Assembly: GCF_018918265.1 (NCBI RefSeq)
Contig: NZ_JAHLQC010000014.1
Span: 1 to 64,000 of the forward strand
Source: Falcatimonas sp. MSJ-15
Lineage (GTDB): Bacteria; Bacillota; Clostridia; Lachnospirales; Lachnospiraceae
Direction: 5' to 3'
DNA: 64,000 nt
Numbering within the stretch: position 1 is the stretch's first letter; the number at the start of each line of letters is the position of its first letter. The position numbers were made by a program, and so were the translations under genes. The notes beneath the pieces were generated by a model. The model was not told the DNA's origin. It searched no databases and saw nothing but the letters and a program-made list of their open reading frames with translations. Positions 53,330-61,759 of the stretch are shown here, in pieces.

Positions 53330-54997
53330 CTATTTTACTTTTATATTTTGTACTGATGTAAAGCTCGTATCGCCAGAATATTCATAATTTGATACATTGC
53401 TGTTATATACAGATAGCTGATGCGTATAATATAATGGCGTTACCAGACACTCATCTGACATTGTAGTTAAAATGGTATTGTAAATTTCCTGTATTTTTTC
53501 TTCTTCCGTTGCAGCGTTTAACTCGTCAAGCAATCCGTTTGCTAAATATGCATTTACCTGTGATAAAATAGGATCAGTTGACGTTTTGGGATCAAGGCCT
53601 CCCACGACAACCGTCGGGTCATAATATCCGCCCTGTGTTTTAAAAATTGTCACTCCATACTGCCCACCGGAAACCATAGCAAACCAATCCATCATTGCGG
53701 CGGAGCTGGGCGTCAGTTCTATGCCGATCTGCTTTAGCTGGTCACATATGTATACCACGGTATCATCGTCTGATGCTGAACCTGTCTGATATACAAATTC
53801 TGCTGACAGCTTTACTCCATCCTTTTCACGTATTCCATCGTTGTCTGTATCTACATATCCGGCATCGTCCAATAATTGATTTGCAGTATCCATATTGTAT
53901 TCATAAATCTTCTGGTCTACATCACAATATGGAATGCTTCTTGAAAAGAAGGTATCGGCTGCTTCATACAATCCCCCAAAAATATTTTGAGTAATTGTTT
54001 CTTTATCAACTGCTGTCGCAATCGCCTCCCTAACCACCTGATCTCTAAAAATCGGATCATTCAGGTTATAGCCCATATAATACGTTTGCATGGCATTTCC
54101 ATCCGCTTTTGCTGAAAATCCATCCGTTGCACTCATTTCTTCAAAGTTTTCTGCTGAAATCTTGGTAATGCCTGTGTAAAAATCAATCTCTCCATTCTTT
54201 AATGCCAATAATTTTGCATCATTATCCGGAATGTTCTTTACAGAAAAACTGTCAACATCCGGTTTTTTGCCCCAATAGTTTGTATTGTATTCAAAGTTGA
54301 ATACCTGCCCATTGTTATCCCCGGAATACATATAGGGGCCTGTACCACAGGTAGCACTCTTAAATGTATCCTTGGCTGTCAAATCCTCATTTAGCTGCTC
54401 GCTTGACACAATCCCCCAGGGATTCGCAAGGCACAATTCACGCATTGTACCGTAATACGGCTGCTCTAACTGAAGCTCAACCGTGTATTCATCAACCGCA
54501 ACCGCATCTTTAATTATAGTAGACAGTTTTCCATAACCACCATTATACTGTCCGAGATTTACCGGAACCGCCAATAATGACTTTGCCACATCCTCCGCTG
54601 TCATATCAGAACCGTCCGAAAACTTAATCCCCTGCCGTATCTTAAATGTATAAGTACAGCCGTCCTCGCTCATGCTCCAGCTTTCAGCCAATACGCCAGT
54701 CAATTCCCCGTTTGAATCATATTTCACCAATGTGTCATAGAAAGAAGGAAGCCAATATGTCAAATCGTAGCCGCTTGAGGTTACATCTGGTGTGATTACC
54801 GTGTAAAAATACTCAAATCCCCAGCTTTCTGCTAAATTGAGATGCACCCGCTCCTGTCCTGTTTCCTGAGTATTGCTTACCTCATTTGTATTGTTTGTTC
54901 CGTTTGCCTCACTTGCTCCATTGTCACTGCTGCAGGCTACAATCCCTAAAACCATAACCGCAGACAGCAATCCTGCTGCTAAATGCTTAAATTTCAT
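53330..54997 (-). CDS. family 5 substrate-binding lipoprotein (Opp/Nik/CntA type)
   Basis: The 555-residue protein has a lipoprotein signal (LLSAVMVLGIVACSS, Cys near residue 22), a Ser/Asn/Glu linker, and the family 5 solute-binding fold: YTFKIRQGIKFSDGSDMTAEDV near residue 135 and a C-terminal ECLVTPLYYTHQ. It would catch oligopeptides, nickel or metallophore complexes outside and pass them to the two permeases upstream. It follows the ATPase genes by 54 bases. The closest thought is CntA/NikA-like because of the AraC, Fur and YbtPQ-like neighbours; peptide uptake cannot be excluded. Confidence 0.85.
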   Translation of the reverse strand: MKFKHLAAGLLSAVMVLGIVACSSDNGASEANGTNNTNEVSNTQETGQERVHLNLAESWGFEYFYTVITPDVTSSGYDLTYWLPSFYDTLVKYDSNGELTGVLAESWSMSEDGCTYTFKIRQGIKFSDGSDMTAEDVAKSLLAVPVNLGQYNGGYGKLSTIIKDAVAVDEYTVELQLEQPYYGTMRELCLANPWGIVSSEQLNEDLTAKDTFKSATCGTGPYMYSGDNNGQVFNFEYNTNYWGKKPDVDSFSVKNIPDNDAKLLALKNGEIDFYTGITKISAENFEEMSATDGFSAKADGNAMQTYYMGYNLNDPIFRDQVVREAIATAVDKETITQNIFGGLYEAADTFFSRSIPYCDVDQKIYEYNMDTANQLLDDAGYVDTDNDGIREKDGVKLSAEFVYQTGSASDDDTVVYICDQLKQIGIELTPSSAAMMDWFAMVSGGQYGVTIFKTQGGYYDPTVVVGGLDPKTSTDPILSQVNAYLANGLLDELNAATEEEKIQEIYNTILTTMSDECLVTPLYYTHQLSVYNSNVSNYEYSGDTSFTSVQNIKVK

Positions 54998-55050
54998 GAT
55001 AAATATTCCTTTCTTTTTATTTGTTTTTCTTATTTTGAAATGGACACGGG

Positions 55051-55818
55051 TTATAACAATCCGCTGGTTCTCAACAAAATTTTGCTATACTCATTAACAA
55101 ATACTGTTGTGTTACCAGAAAATGCAACCTGTTCCATCAAAACAGACTCTTTCATTACCAGAATCTCATCCGCAATCACCACTGCAAGCTCTATGTCATG
55201 CGTAATAAAGATAAGGGTAAACCCCAATCGTTTTTGCAAAGAAACGATTTCCTCTATGATTTTCTTCCTAAGCGGCAAGTCAAACCCATTCGTTGCTTCA
55301 TCAAAAATCAGGCATTTGGGTTCTGCCGCTAAAGCTCTTGCTATCGCAACTCTTTTCTGTTCCCCACCAGACAACTCTGACGGCATTCTTGCGTAATAGG
55401 CTTCCGGGAGGTTACAAAGGCTAAATAATTCCAGACACCTCTTTTTTCGCTCTTGCCACCCCATATGAAAAAAACAGCTCAACGGTTCTTCAACAGACTT
55501 TCCCACTGTCATTTTAGGATCAAGAGCCGATGCCGAATTTTGCTGGATTAACTGCACCGTTTTGTAATGCCCTCTCACCGTTCTCCGATTCTTATATATA
55601 CCATGTCCGTCAACCAGTATATTTCCGCCGGAAGGAAACTGTAATCCGGCAATCATTCTTGCCAGTGTTGTTTTTCCAGAACCGGATTCTCCTACAATCG
55701 CATATCTGCCTCCGTCATGGAATGAGATTGAAACCGGAGCCACGGCCACAAAATCCCTATTTCCAAACTTTCCTTTTCTAAATTTGCAGCTTACGTCATT
55801 TAGCTCTATCATATGCAT
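55051..55818 (-). CDS. ABC ATPase, OppF/CntF type
   Basis: The 255-residue ATPase has GESGSGKTTLARM near residue 40, Q-loop QQNSASALDP, signature LSGGEQKR near 150 and Walker B CLIFDEATNGFD. The C-terminal oligopeptide-specific extension is short. Its start overlaps the OppD-like gene by 23 bases. It energises import through the two permeases of the same operon. Confidence 0.88.
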   Translation of the reverse strand: MHMIELNDVSCKFRKGKFGNRDFVAVAPVSISFHDGGRYAIVGESGSGKTTLARMIAGLQFPSGGNILVDGHGIYKNRRTVRGHYKTVQLIQQNSASALDPKMTVGKSVEEPLSCFFHMGWQERKKRCLELFSLCNLPEAYYARMPSELSGGEQKRVAIARALAAEPKCLIFDEATNGFDLPLRKKIIEEIVSLQKRLGFTLIFITHDIELAVVIADEILVMKESVLMEQVAFSGNTTVFVNEYSKILLRTSGLL

Positions 55819-56584
55819 CCCTCCTTAGTTCGCAGGCATTTACCAATTCTTTTGTAAATTCATTTTCAGGGCTGTTCATGACCATATCTGTCTGCCCTGT
55901 TTCAACAATCTTTCCATGATTCATTATCATCATCCAGTCAGATACAGAAGCCGCTTTCAGATCATGTGTTACAAACAGGACAGACATACCCTGACCACAT
56001 AATTTTTTCATTTGCTGCATTAACTCCATCCTGTTACAAGCATCAATCGCTGTCGTTGCTTCATCTGCCACTAACAGTTTAGGCTCCTGAATGATAGCTG
56101 CTGCTATCATAATCCTCTGTAACATACCGCCTGATAATTCAAAAGGATAATTATTCAAAATTCTTTCTGTATCATCTAAACCTAATCCATTTAAAATCGT
56201 TTCATATCTTTTTCTTGTTTCTTTTTTCTCTGCTTTTAGGTGGTGACGCAGATAAGATCTTTCTAACTGTTTTCCAATACGGATAGACGGATTAAAAGCT
56301 GTCATTGGGTTTTGCATGATAAAACAGATTTCTTTTCCATAAATTCCACTTAACTGCTTTTTATTTAATTTTCGTAAATCTCTGCCCCCAAAATTTATAG
56401 AACCTTCGATTATGTAATTATCAGAAAGCAATCCCATAACCGCCCTGCAAACTGTTGTTTTTCCTGCCCCTGAACCTCCGACCAGTGAAAGCATCTGACC
56501 ATGACTGATCTCAAAAGAAACATCATTTACAATCATTTCTCCAGAGAACAATGATATTTTCAAATTTCTAACATCAAGTGCCAC
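55796..56584 (-). CDS. ABC ATPase, OppD/CntD type
   Basis: The 262-residue ATPase has GGSGAGKTTVCRA near residue 38, the Q-loop MQNPMTAFNPS typical of OppD/DppD, signature LSGGMLQR and Walker B LLVADEATTAID. It overlaps the second permease gene by 11 bases and the OppF-like gene by 23, a tight operon. The C-terminus is shorter than in classical OppD and lacks the iron-sulfur cysteine cluster region seen in some Dpp/Opp ATPases. Confidence 0.88.
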   Translation of the reverse strand: MALDVRNLKISLFSGEMIVNDVSFEISHGQMLSLVGGSGAGKTTVCRAVMGLLSDNYIIEGSINFGGRDLRKLNKKQLSGIYGKEICFIMQNPMTAFNPSIRIGKQLERSYLRHHLKAEKKETRKRYETILNGLGLDDTERILNNYPFELSGGMLQRIMIAAAIIQEPKLLVADEATTAIDACNRMELMQQMKKLCGQGMSVLFVTHDLKAASVSDWMMIMNHGKIVETGQTDMVMNSPENEFTKELVNACELRRDAYDRAK

Positions 56585-57392
56585 TTATATCATCCTCCTT
56601 CCCAATAGAATTCCTCAGCCCTTCCCCTAACAAATTAAATCCTGCACAGCATACAAGCAGACAAATTCCCGGATAAACAATTAGGTTAGGATTTGAATAT
56701 AAGCTGTTGCGGGCTTCGTTTAACATTGCGCCCCATTCTGATGTACCCTTTACCAGACCTATACCCAAAAAAGCAAATCCAGAAATAGAAATAATGACTG
56801 ATGCAATCCCCGTTGTAAAATATACAATAAATTGTGGCAGTACATTTGGTATCAAGTGCATAACAACAATGCGGATATTGGAAGCTCCCGAAATTCTTGC
56901 TGCCTCTACATACTCTTTGCCGCACTCTGTTTTTGCATAAGAACGCACCATCCTCAAAAACCATGCTGTCATGGATATGCTGATCGCTACAATAATACAG
57001 ACTGTCGGATTTTCAAATGAAGTAACCAGAGCCATTGCAATAACTAACAAAGGGAATGCCATCAATATATCACATACCACCCTTGCTATTTCATCTATCA
57101 TTCCGCCTATATAGCATGAAAAACTTCCTGTGAATAAAGCAATCACCGCTAAAACAATCAATACAGGAATAGAAAGCCCTAATGAATACCTTGCCCCATA
57201 TAAAAGCCTCGACAATTCACAACGCCCCATCTGGTCACATCCTAACGGATATTCTGCGGAAGGCTCTGCATTTTTCATTGCAAGGTTTGTTGCATTTGGA
57301 TCATTTGGCGCCAGCATAGGTGCGGCAACTGCAATCAGTATAAAAAAAGCGATCAACATGATTCCAATAATTATCTGCCATTTCCTTCTCAT
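56574..57392 (-). CDS. ABC permease, OppC/CntC type
   Basis: The 272-residue protein has six helices and the EAA loop EAARISGASNIRIVVMHLIPNV near residue 185. The N-terminal APNDPNATNLAMKNAEPSAE and HPLGCDQMGR-like text (YPLGCDQMGRCELSRLLYGAR) are typical of OppC/DppC/NikC. It pairs with the upstream permease, whose stop it overlaps by four bases. Confidence 0.9.
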   Translation of the reverse strand: MRRKWQIIIGIMLIAFFILIAVAAPMLAPNDPNATNLAMKNAEPSAEYPLGCDQMGRCELSRLLYGARYSLGLSIPVLIVLAVIALFTGSFSCYIGGMIDEIARVVCDILMAFPLLVIAMALVTSFENPTVCIIVAISISMTAWFLRMVRSYAKTECGKEYVEAARISGASNIRIVVMHLIPNVLPQFIVYFTTGIASVIISISGFAFLGIGLVKGTSEWGAMLNEARNSLYSNPNLIVYPGICLLVCCAGFNLLGEGLRNSIGKEDDISGT

Positions 57393-58342
57393 ATCCAGTT
57401 CCTCCTATACGCAGGACATATTATGCTTGAAAGAATATCAGCAACTGTATTGAAGAACGCAAACAGGACGGCACACACTAAGATTGCTCCTGATATTCCA
57501 TATATATCCATTCCTTCACAAGATTTCATTAAATAACTTCCTAAACCATCAATCGAAAAAACGCTTTCCACCAGTGATGATGTTCCAAACAACGCCGCAC
57601 AATATTGAGCAAATAATGTGATTGCCGCAGGCAGGGCATTTCTCAGTACCTCCCCAAATATAATCTGCGTATTGGAAAACCCCCTTGCTTTTGCATATAG
57701 CACATAATCGCTTTTTAATTCATTCAGTATAGATGCCCGCAGAACCCTTGTCGCGATACATACAATCGGCACCGCCATCGAAACAGAAGGCAGTATAAGC
57801 GATTTCAGGCTTCCGTCCGCAATTACATTGAAAATCGGTATTTTCACAGCAAAGACAGATAACAGAACCAATGCCAGCCAGAAACTCGGCACACATATTC
57901 CCACAATACAGAGTATTCTTGCAACATTATCAAAAACGCCATTCTTCCTTATGACAGAGATAGCCGCAATAAGAATTGTCAATATGATAATCCAGGCCAT
58001 TGCCATAATTATCATCATGCAAGTAACTGGAAGTGCATCCATAATGTTTTGTATTACCGGCTTTCTGTTTGTTATTGCGGTGCCTAAATCACCACTCAGG
58101 ACACCCTTTATGTACTCGAAATACCTTTCTCCGAACGGGGCATCCAGTCCAAGCTCCACCCTCACTGCCTGTATCTGTTCTTCTGTTGCAAAAAGATTGT
58201 TTTTTCGGACAATCATTTCTGCGGGATCTGTTCCTGTGAATAATTGCAGGCAAAAACTTAATGTTACAACACCCCATATCACAAGAACAAAATTCAGGAT
58301 ACGTTTTAATATCCTTCCCACCAAAATCTTAATGTCAGACAT
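57389..58342 (-). CDS. ABC permease, OppB/CntB type
   Basis: The 317-residue protein has six helices and an EAA loop YAKARGFSNTQIIFGEVLRNAL near residue 220. The N-terminal FTGTDPAEMIVRKN and GLDAPFGERYFEYIKGVLSGDLG are standard for OppB/DppB/NikB. It is the first transporter gene after two operator palindromes and a promoter. The AGGAGC site lies 12 bases before the ATG. Confidence 0.9.
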   Translation of the reverse strand: MSDIKILVGRILKRILNFVLVIWGVVTLSFCLQLFTGTDPAEMIVRKNNLFATEEQIQAVRVELGLDAPFGERYFEYIKGVLSGDLGTAITNRKPVIQNIMDALPVTCMMIIMAMAWIIILTILIAAISVIRKNGVFDNVARILCIVGICVPSFWLALVLLSVFAVKIPIFNVIADGSLKSLILPSVSMAVPIVCIATRVLRASILNELKSDYVLYAKARGFSNTQIIFGEVLRNALPAAITLFAQYCAALFGTSSLVESVFSIDGLGSYLMKSCEGMDIYGISGAILVCAVLFAFFNTVADILSSIICPAYRRNWI

Positions 58343-58364
58343 AGGTCTAATCGCTCCTTACTTT

Positions 58365-58382
58365 AGTTAGTTTATGCTAACT
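58365..58382. promoter_or_regulatory. operator copy II, AGTTAG-N6-CTAACT
   Basis: AGTTAG-TTTATG-CTAACT is a perfect 18-bp palindrome 23 bases before the first permease start. It lies exactly 100 bases from copy III. Control of the import operon by a dimeric, probably metal-dependent, repressor is likely. Confidence 0.65.
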
Positions 58383-58390
58383 TTTGATTC

Positions 58391-58420
58391 AAAAAAAGGA
58401 GCCGCAGTATAGCGACTTCC
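58391..58420 (-). terminator. terminator between araC-type gene and permease operon
   Basis: On the minus strand GGA(A)GTCGC pairs with GCGGCTCC (eight pairs, one bulge) and is followed by TTTTTTT. It would end the AraC transcript or act as an attenuator for RNA started at 58455-58483. Confidence 0.7.
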
Positions 58421-58454
58421 TTACCAAGACGAACCAACCTTCAGCACGCAAATC

Positions 58455-58483
58455 ATTATATCGAAGTTAGTTCAAACTATCTA
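58455..58483 (-). promoter_or_regulatory. promoter overlapped by operator copy III
   Basis: On the minus strand TAGATA, 17 bases, and a perfect TATAAT (58455-58460). The palindrome AGTTAG-TTCAAA-CTATCT (58465-58482, one mismatch) covers the spacer and the -35 box, so a bound repressor would block it. The RNA would run into the terminator at 58391-58420. Confidence 0.55.
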
Positions 58484-58515
58484 TAACCTATCAGACAAAT
58501 TTTACTCCAATCAGG

Positions 58516-59481
58516 TCACGCATATTTATATCTGTAAGCCTGCGGCGTTATCCCCTTGACAGACTTAAATGCTGCTGAAAATTTACTTTGATTCTCGTAA
58601 CCTGCCGCATAAGCAATTTCCCCTATATTAAGGTGTGGTTCTGTTTTCAGCATTTCTGCCGCAGCCTCAATCCGTTTCACTTTAATAAATGTTCCAATAG
58701 ATTTCCCTGCTATGGATTTGAAACACCTTTTCAAGCTGGATTCAGCAATTCCAAATTCTTCCGATAAGTCAGTAATGGTTTTTACATCGAAAGGATTTTC
58801 AATGATGTATTGATATACCTTTTGGGTTCTTTGGGATATATCTTCTGAAAAATGCTGCGGTTTCTGCATGGCAGTTCCATCCAGCAAACTCAAAAATAAA
58901 AGCAGCTCTATTGTCTTAATCCAAAAATATGGTGACTGTATCCGCTTATCAACAGAATACAATTCTCCAAAAATATGATCTATTTCACGTTTTGATTTTA
59001 CTAAAAGCAACGTACCATTACTGCATAACATATCTCTGATTTTTACCAGATTGATGTCTGCCTGTTTAAAATTTTCAGATATTGCTTTTTGAGCTTTCTC
59101 CATCTCAAATAATACAGTAATGCCTTTATATTTTTTTAACGGGATATTGGAGCCAATAATCGCCTGTTTCCCTTTATACAAACTCCCGACTGATAAATCC
59201 CCTTCTCCCAGAAAAGTAACCGTACCATCTGCTGATTCACACTCATAACACCCTTCCAGACAGTGATCTATTTGAAGGAAATCATGTTTCGGAATAATAG
59301 GACGGTAGCAGCTCCCCATGTTTAGGTCATTATATGTGATCTGAATGCCAGGAGCAACGTCAAAACAAACCATCTTCCCCTCTCCTGATCCGGTTTCTTC
59401 ATGAACTACAAATGATGACCTCTCTTTTCCATTATGAAAATAAATATCATGAAAAGATGACCTTTTCAGTATATTCTCCAC
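58516..59481 (-). CDS. AraC-family regulator of the metal-import cluster
   Basis: The 321-residue protein has an N-terminal ligand-sensing part of about 210 residues and a C-terminal AraC double helix-turn-helix (ITDLSEEFGIAESSLKRCF, IGEIAYAAGYENQSKFSAAFK). AraC proteins of this layout (YbtA, PchR) activate siderophore-uptake genes when they bind the iron-siderophore. The start is a GTG, seven bases after GGAGG. It is separated from the permease operon by a terminator. It lies downstream of a truncated fur and probably shares its promoter. Confidence 0.88.
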   Translation of the reverse strand: MENILKRSSFHDIYFHNGKERSSFVVHEETGSGEGKMVCFDVAPGIQITYNDLNMGSCYRPIIPKHDFLQIDHCLEGCYECESADGTVTFLGEGDLSVGSLYKGKQAIIGSNIPLKKYKGITVLFEMEKAQKAISENFKQADINLVKIRDMLCSNGTLLLVKSKREIDHIFGELYSVDKRIQSPYFWIKTIELLLFLSLLDGTAMQKPQHFSEDISQRTQKVYQYIIENPFDVKTITDLSEEFGIAESSLKRCFKSIAGKSIGTFIKVKRIEAAAEMLKTEPHLNIGEIAYAAGYENQSKFSAAFKSVKGITPQAYRYKYA

Positions 59482-59500
59482 AGTTACACCTCCAAAACAG

Positions 59501-59662
59501 TTAAATCTGAGAAATCACTTTTGATTCCCCTTTGCCGTCATCTGTTTCTGTCATTCCATGCGTTGACAGCCACCCCCTTTCATTCGCTGTAACATATCTT
59601 CTCATTTCGTATACGGCATTTCTTACCAAGTCTTTCTGAATTGTGTTTCTCTTATTTGTCAT
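59501..59662 (-). pseudogene. truncated Fur-family regulator
   Basis: A 53-codon frame starts at an ATG five bases after GGAGG. It reads MTNKRNTIQKDLVRNAVYEM, then RRYVTANE. This matches the first helices of Fur/PerR proteins, whose next part would be IYEFI...IGKGTVYRNL. Here the text switches to an unrelated RGWLSTHGMTETDDGKG and stops. The DNA-reading helix and all metal ligands are missing. The gene is a remnant but keeps its promoter and Fur-box-like site. It lies 20 bases before the AraC gene. Confidence 0.6.
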
Positions 59663-59696
59663 CCGTCCTCCTTGTTAGGATTCATTTTTAATTAGG

Positions 59697-59725
59697 ATTA
59701 TGCATCAATTTCATTATAATGTCAA
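59697..59725 (-). promoter_or_regulatory. strong sigma-A promoter of the truncated fur-araC unit
   Basis: On the minus strand TTGACA (59720-59725), 17 bases, CATAAT (59697-59702). The -35 is perfect and the -10 matches five of six. It drives the truncated fur gene and probably the AraC gene. Confidence 0.7.
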
Positions 59726-59732
59726 GAAAGAT

Positions 59733-59751
59733 AGTAATAATTATCATTATT
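59733..59751. promoter_or_regulatory. Fur-box-like site
   Basis: The 19 bases match the Fur consensus GATAATGATAATCATTATC at 14 positions by my count. They lie just upstream of the -35 box of the fur-araC promoter. Control by a host Fur protein is possible. Confidence 0.5.
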
Positions 59752-59795
59752 GCATGGACCATTTATGATAATGTCCTAATATACCACAAGGGAAA

Positions 59796-60170
59796 ATGTC
59801 CCAATGTAGTATAAAGTATCAAAGAACGGATAAAAACACGAGACAAAAACGTACAGACTATAAACAAAGGAATTATGCTACCCGTAATCTTATAGACACA
59901 TACTCAGAGAACTTTGCAGATAGTCCGGGATTGCAGCATTGGGCAGATATTGAAAACTTGAAAATAGCCGCCAGTGCCTATGCGGAAGCACAGTCAATCA
60001 AAGCATTGGAACAGAAAATTGCTGAAAAGAAATCTCTGTTCAGTGTGGCACGAACAGAACTTGTTACTTTGGAGTATGAAATCAAACCTTATGCAGAACT
60101 GCTCAAATATGCAGAGCAGTACGAATCAAATAAGCCTTATCATCTGTGTAGTGGTATAGTAAATTTGTAA
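59796..60170 (+). pseudogene. relaxase C-terminal fragment of a conjugative element
   Basis: The frame reads YATRNLIDTYSENFADSPGL, then HWADIENLKIAASAYAEA and LEQKIAEKKSLFSVARTEL, with a coiled-coil pattern. I recall this as the C-terminal part of relaxase/mobilisation proteins of Tn1549-like integrative elements. The nuclease domain and the true start are missing, and the end runs into an IS3 element. It shows that a conjugative element once stood here. Confidence 0.6.
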
Positions 60171-60223
60171 CACCTTGTTCGAATAATATAGTATAATATT
60201 ATTCCAATAAGGAGGACGTTACT

Positions 60224-60923
60224 ATGTCAGTACATTACACCGAAGACTTCAAAAAAGAAGTAGTTAAAGCCTATATGGCAGGCGATAAATCAATACAACA
60301 ACTTGCTAGTGATTTTAATATTGCCAAAAGTTCTGTTAGCAAATGGGTTAGCAAATACAAAGAAGAATGCCTTTATACCACCAATACAACAGTAGAAACT
60401 AATCAAGCTAAGGAAATTAGACGATTAAATCAGCTTCTGAATGAAAAGGATAAGGAAATCGCTTTCTAAAAAAAGCAGCGGCATTCTTCGCGAAGGAAAT
60501 CGATTAGTGGTATATCGATTTATCGACGATAATAAAAATATATTTGGTTTAAGATGGCTATGCAATAAATTAGGAATTAGCCCTAATTGTTACTACAATT
60601 ACAAAAAAGATGCAAAGCGAAAATATCATAAACGTTTGTCACGTATCTTTGAGCTTATAAAATATGTTTATTACAACAATAATCGTGTTATAGGCTATAG
60701 GGCTATGCGCATTTTTATTAAACGTTATGGATATGAAGTAAGTAATACCACTATGCATAAATACATGAATAAGGAATTAAAATTATGTGCTGTAATTATG
60801 CATTCCAAGCCGGGTTATAAGGCTGGAAAAAGGAATAAAATTTTTGACAATCTTTTAAACCAGAATTTTAATGTCGACTGCAAAAATAAAGTATGGTGCA
60901 CTGATTTTACATATATGCGCTAG
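60224..60923 (+). pseudogene. IS3-family transposase (orfA and orfB), broken
   Basis: orfA (60224-60469) reads HYTEDFKKEVVKAYMAGDKS, then SKWVSKYKEE, an IS3 helix-turn-helix. Its end EIAF stops early, but the +2 frame continues as LKKAAAFFAKEID, so one base has been lost. orfB follows with RFIDDNKNIFGLRWLCNKLG, YRAMRIFIKRYGY and VWCTDFTYM, where it is cut off just at the first catalytic Asp. Most of the DDE domain is missing. Inactive. Confidence 0.8.
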
Positions 60924-60928
60924 CCAAA

Positions 60929-61294
60929 ATGAAATGGGAATACAACCGCGAAGACAAGTCAAAGCGACGCGTTTGTCATTGCGATAATCCCTGCACAACC
61001 TCTTCCTGTGGCAGAATGATTTATGTTTATCCTGAAAAAAAACTTAGAGCATACCCCGGTGTGGAGCGTGGCTCACAAGAATGGGATGGCACTTACAAAA
61101 TCCGAGTAAATGTTGAAAAATCAATCAACCACTTTAAAGGCAGTTTTTGTGTCGCTAATCGAAAAACAACGAACGAAAAAACACTTCATGCAGATTTACT
61201 TCTTGCTGGTATATCACAGTTATTAACTGTAGTTGTTGCCGACGAAATCCATCAGCGACAATATATCAGAAGTCTAAAGTCTTTCATAGTCTAG
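60929..61294 (+). pseudogene. IS1182-type transposase C-terminal fragment
   Basis: The frame reads IYVYPEKKLRAYPGVERGSQ, then TYKIRVNVEKSINHFKGSFC, NEKTLHADLLLAGISQLLTV and IRSLKSF. This is the C-terminal part of IS1182/ISL-type DDE transposases with the catalytic Glu in RVNVEKSINHFK. The N-terminal two thirds are absent. It directly abuts the cut-off orfB of IS3. Confidence 0.65.
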
Positions 61295-61296
61295 GA

Positions 61297-61330
61297 CTTA
61301 CCAACAAGCTCTTCTGGTTCATAGAATGAA
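61297..61330 (+). repeat. 34-bp copy of metG sequence beside IS debris
   Basis: CTTACCAACAAG-N-TCTTCTGG, through ATAGAATGAA, is repeated at 61922-61955 inside the MetRS-domain gene with one substitution (33 of 34). On the minus strand it encodes SFYEPEELVGK. It is followed by CTACCCC, so it ends in GAACTACCCC like the solo element ends. Confidence 0.8.
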
Positions 61331-61366
61331 CTACCCCTTCAACAAAGAAATTAAACTGAATATTGC

Positions 61367-61537
61367 TTATTTTCTTACAAGCTTTTTCATCATCCCATAT
61401 GCGTCACAATATGAACCATCTGTATATTTCATATTATCTTGAAAAGTAGCATACTTTTTGAAAACAAGTTTCTCATATAGCGAAATTGCACTTTCTCTTC
61501 CTAGTTTATCATTTATAGTTATTGGTTCTATTGTCAT
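61367..61537 (-). pseudogene. GNAT acetyltransferase C-terminal fragment
   Basis: From an ATG after GGGGG the frame reads MTIEPITINDKLGRESAISL and then YEKLVFKKYATFQDN, ending DAYGMMKKLV. AISLYEKLGFKKY...DAYxMMKKL is the C-terminal end of many GNAT N-acetyltransferases. The acetyl-CoA loop is missing, so this is a remnant. Confidence 0.5.
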
Positions 61538-61585
61538 TGTCTTTCCCCCTACAAATTTTGATTGTATTTCTGTTTCTTTAGAAAA

Positions 61586-61613
61586 TGGGCAATCCCGATT
61601 GGAATTGCCCATT
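61586..61613 (-). terminator. hairpin after the MetRS-domain gene
   Basis: ATGGGCAAT pairs with ATTGCCCAT over nine bases with a ten-base loop. T-rich sequence follows on both strands. It is the likely terminator of the MetRS fragment gene. Confidence 0.6.
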
Positions 61614-61759
61614 TATTTTACTAATTATGCGATTTTTCTTGCTTGCACTTAATCTTGCATCAATTAATGTAACTCTGATGTAAATCGCTATTTTTTCAAT
61701 CTTTTATCAAATGCATTTCGTTCCGTCTATTTGGTAAAACGATACCTCTTCACATCATC

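Noticed and set aside
61367..61612. 81-residue protein starting at 61612
   Set aside because: Its start lies inside a terminator hairpin; only the last 56 residues resemble a GNAT end, from a later ATG with a ribosome site.
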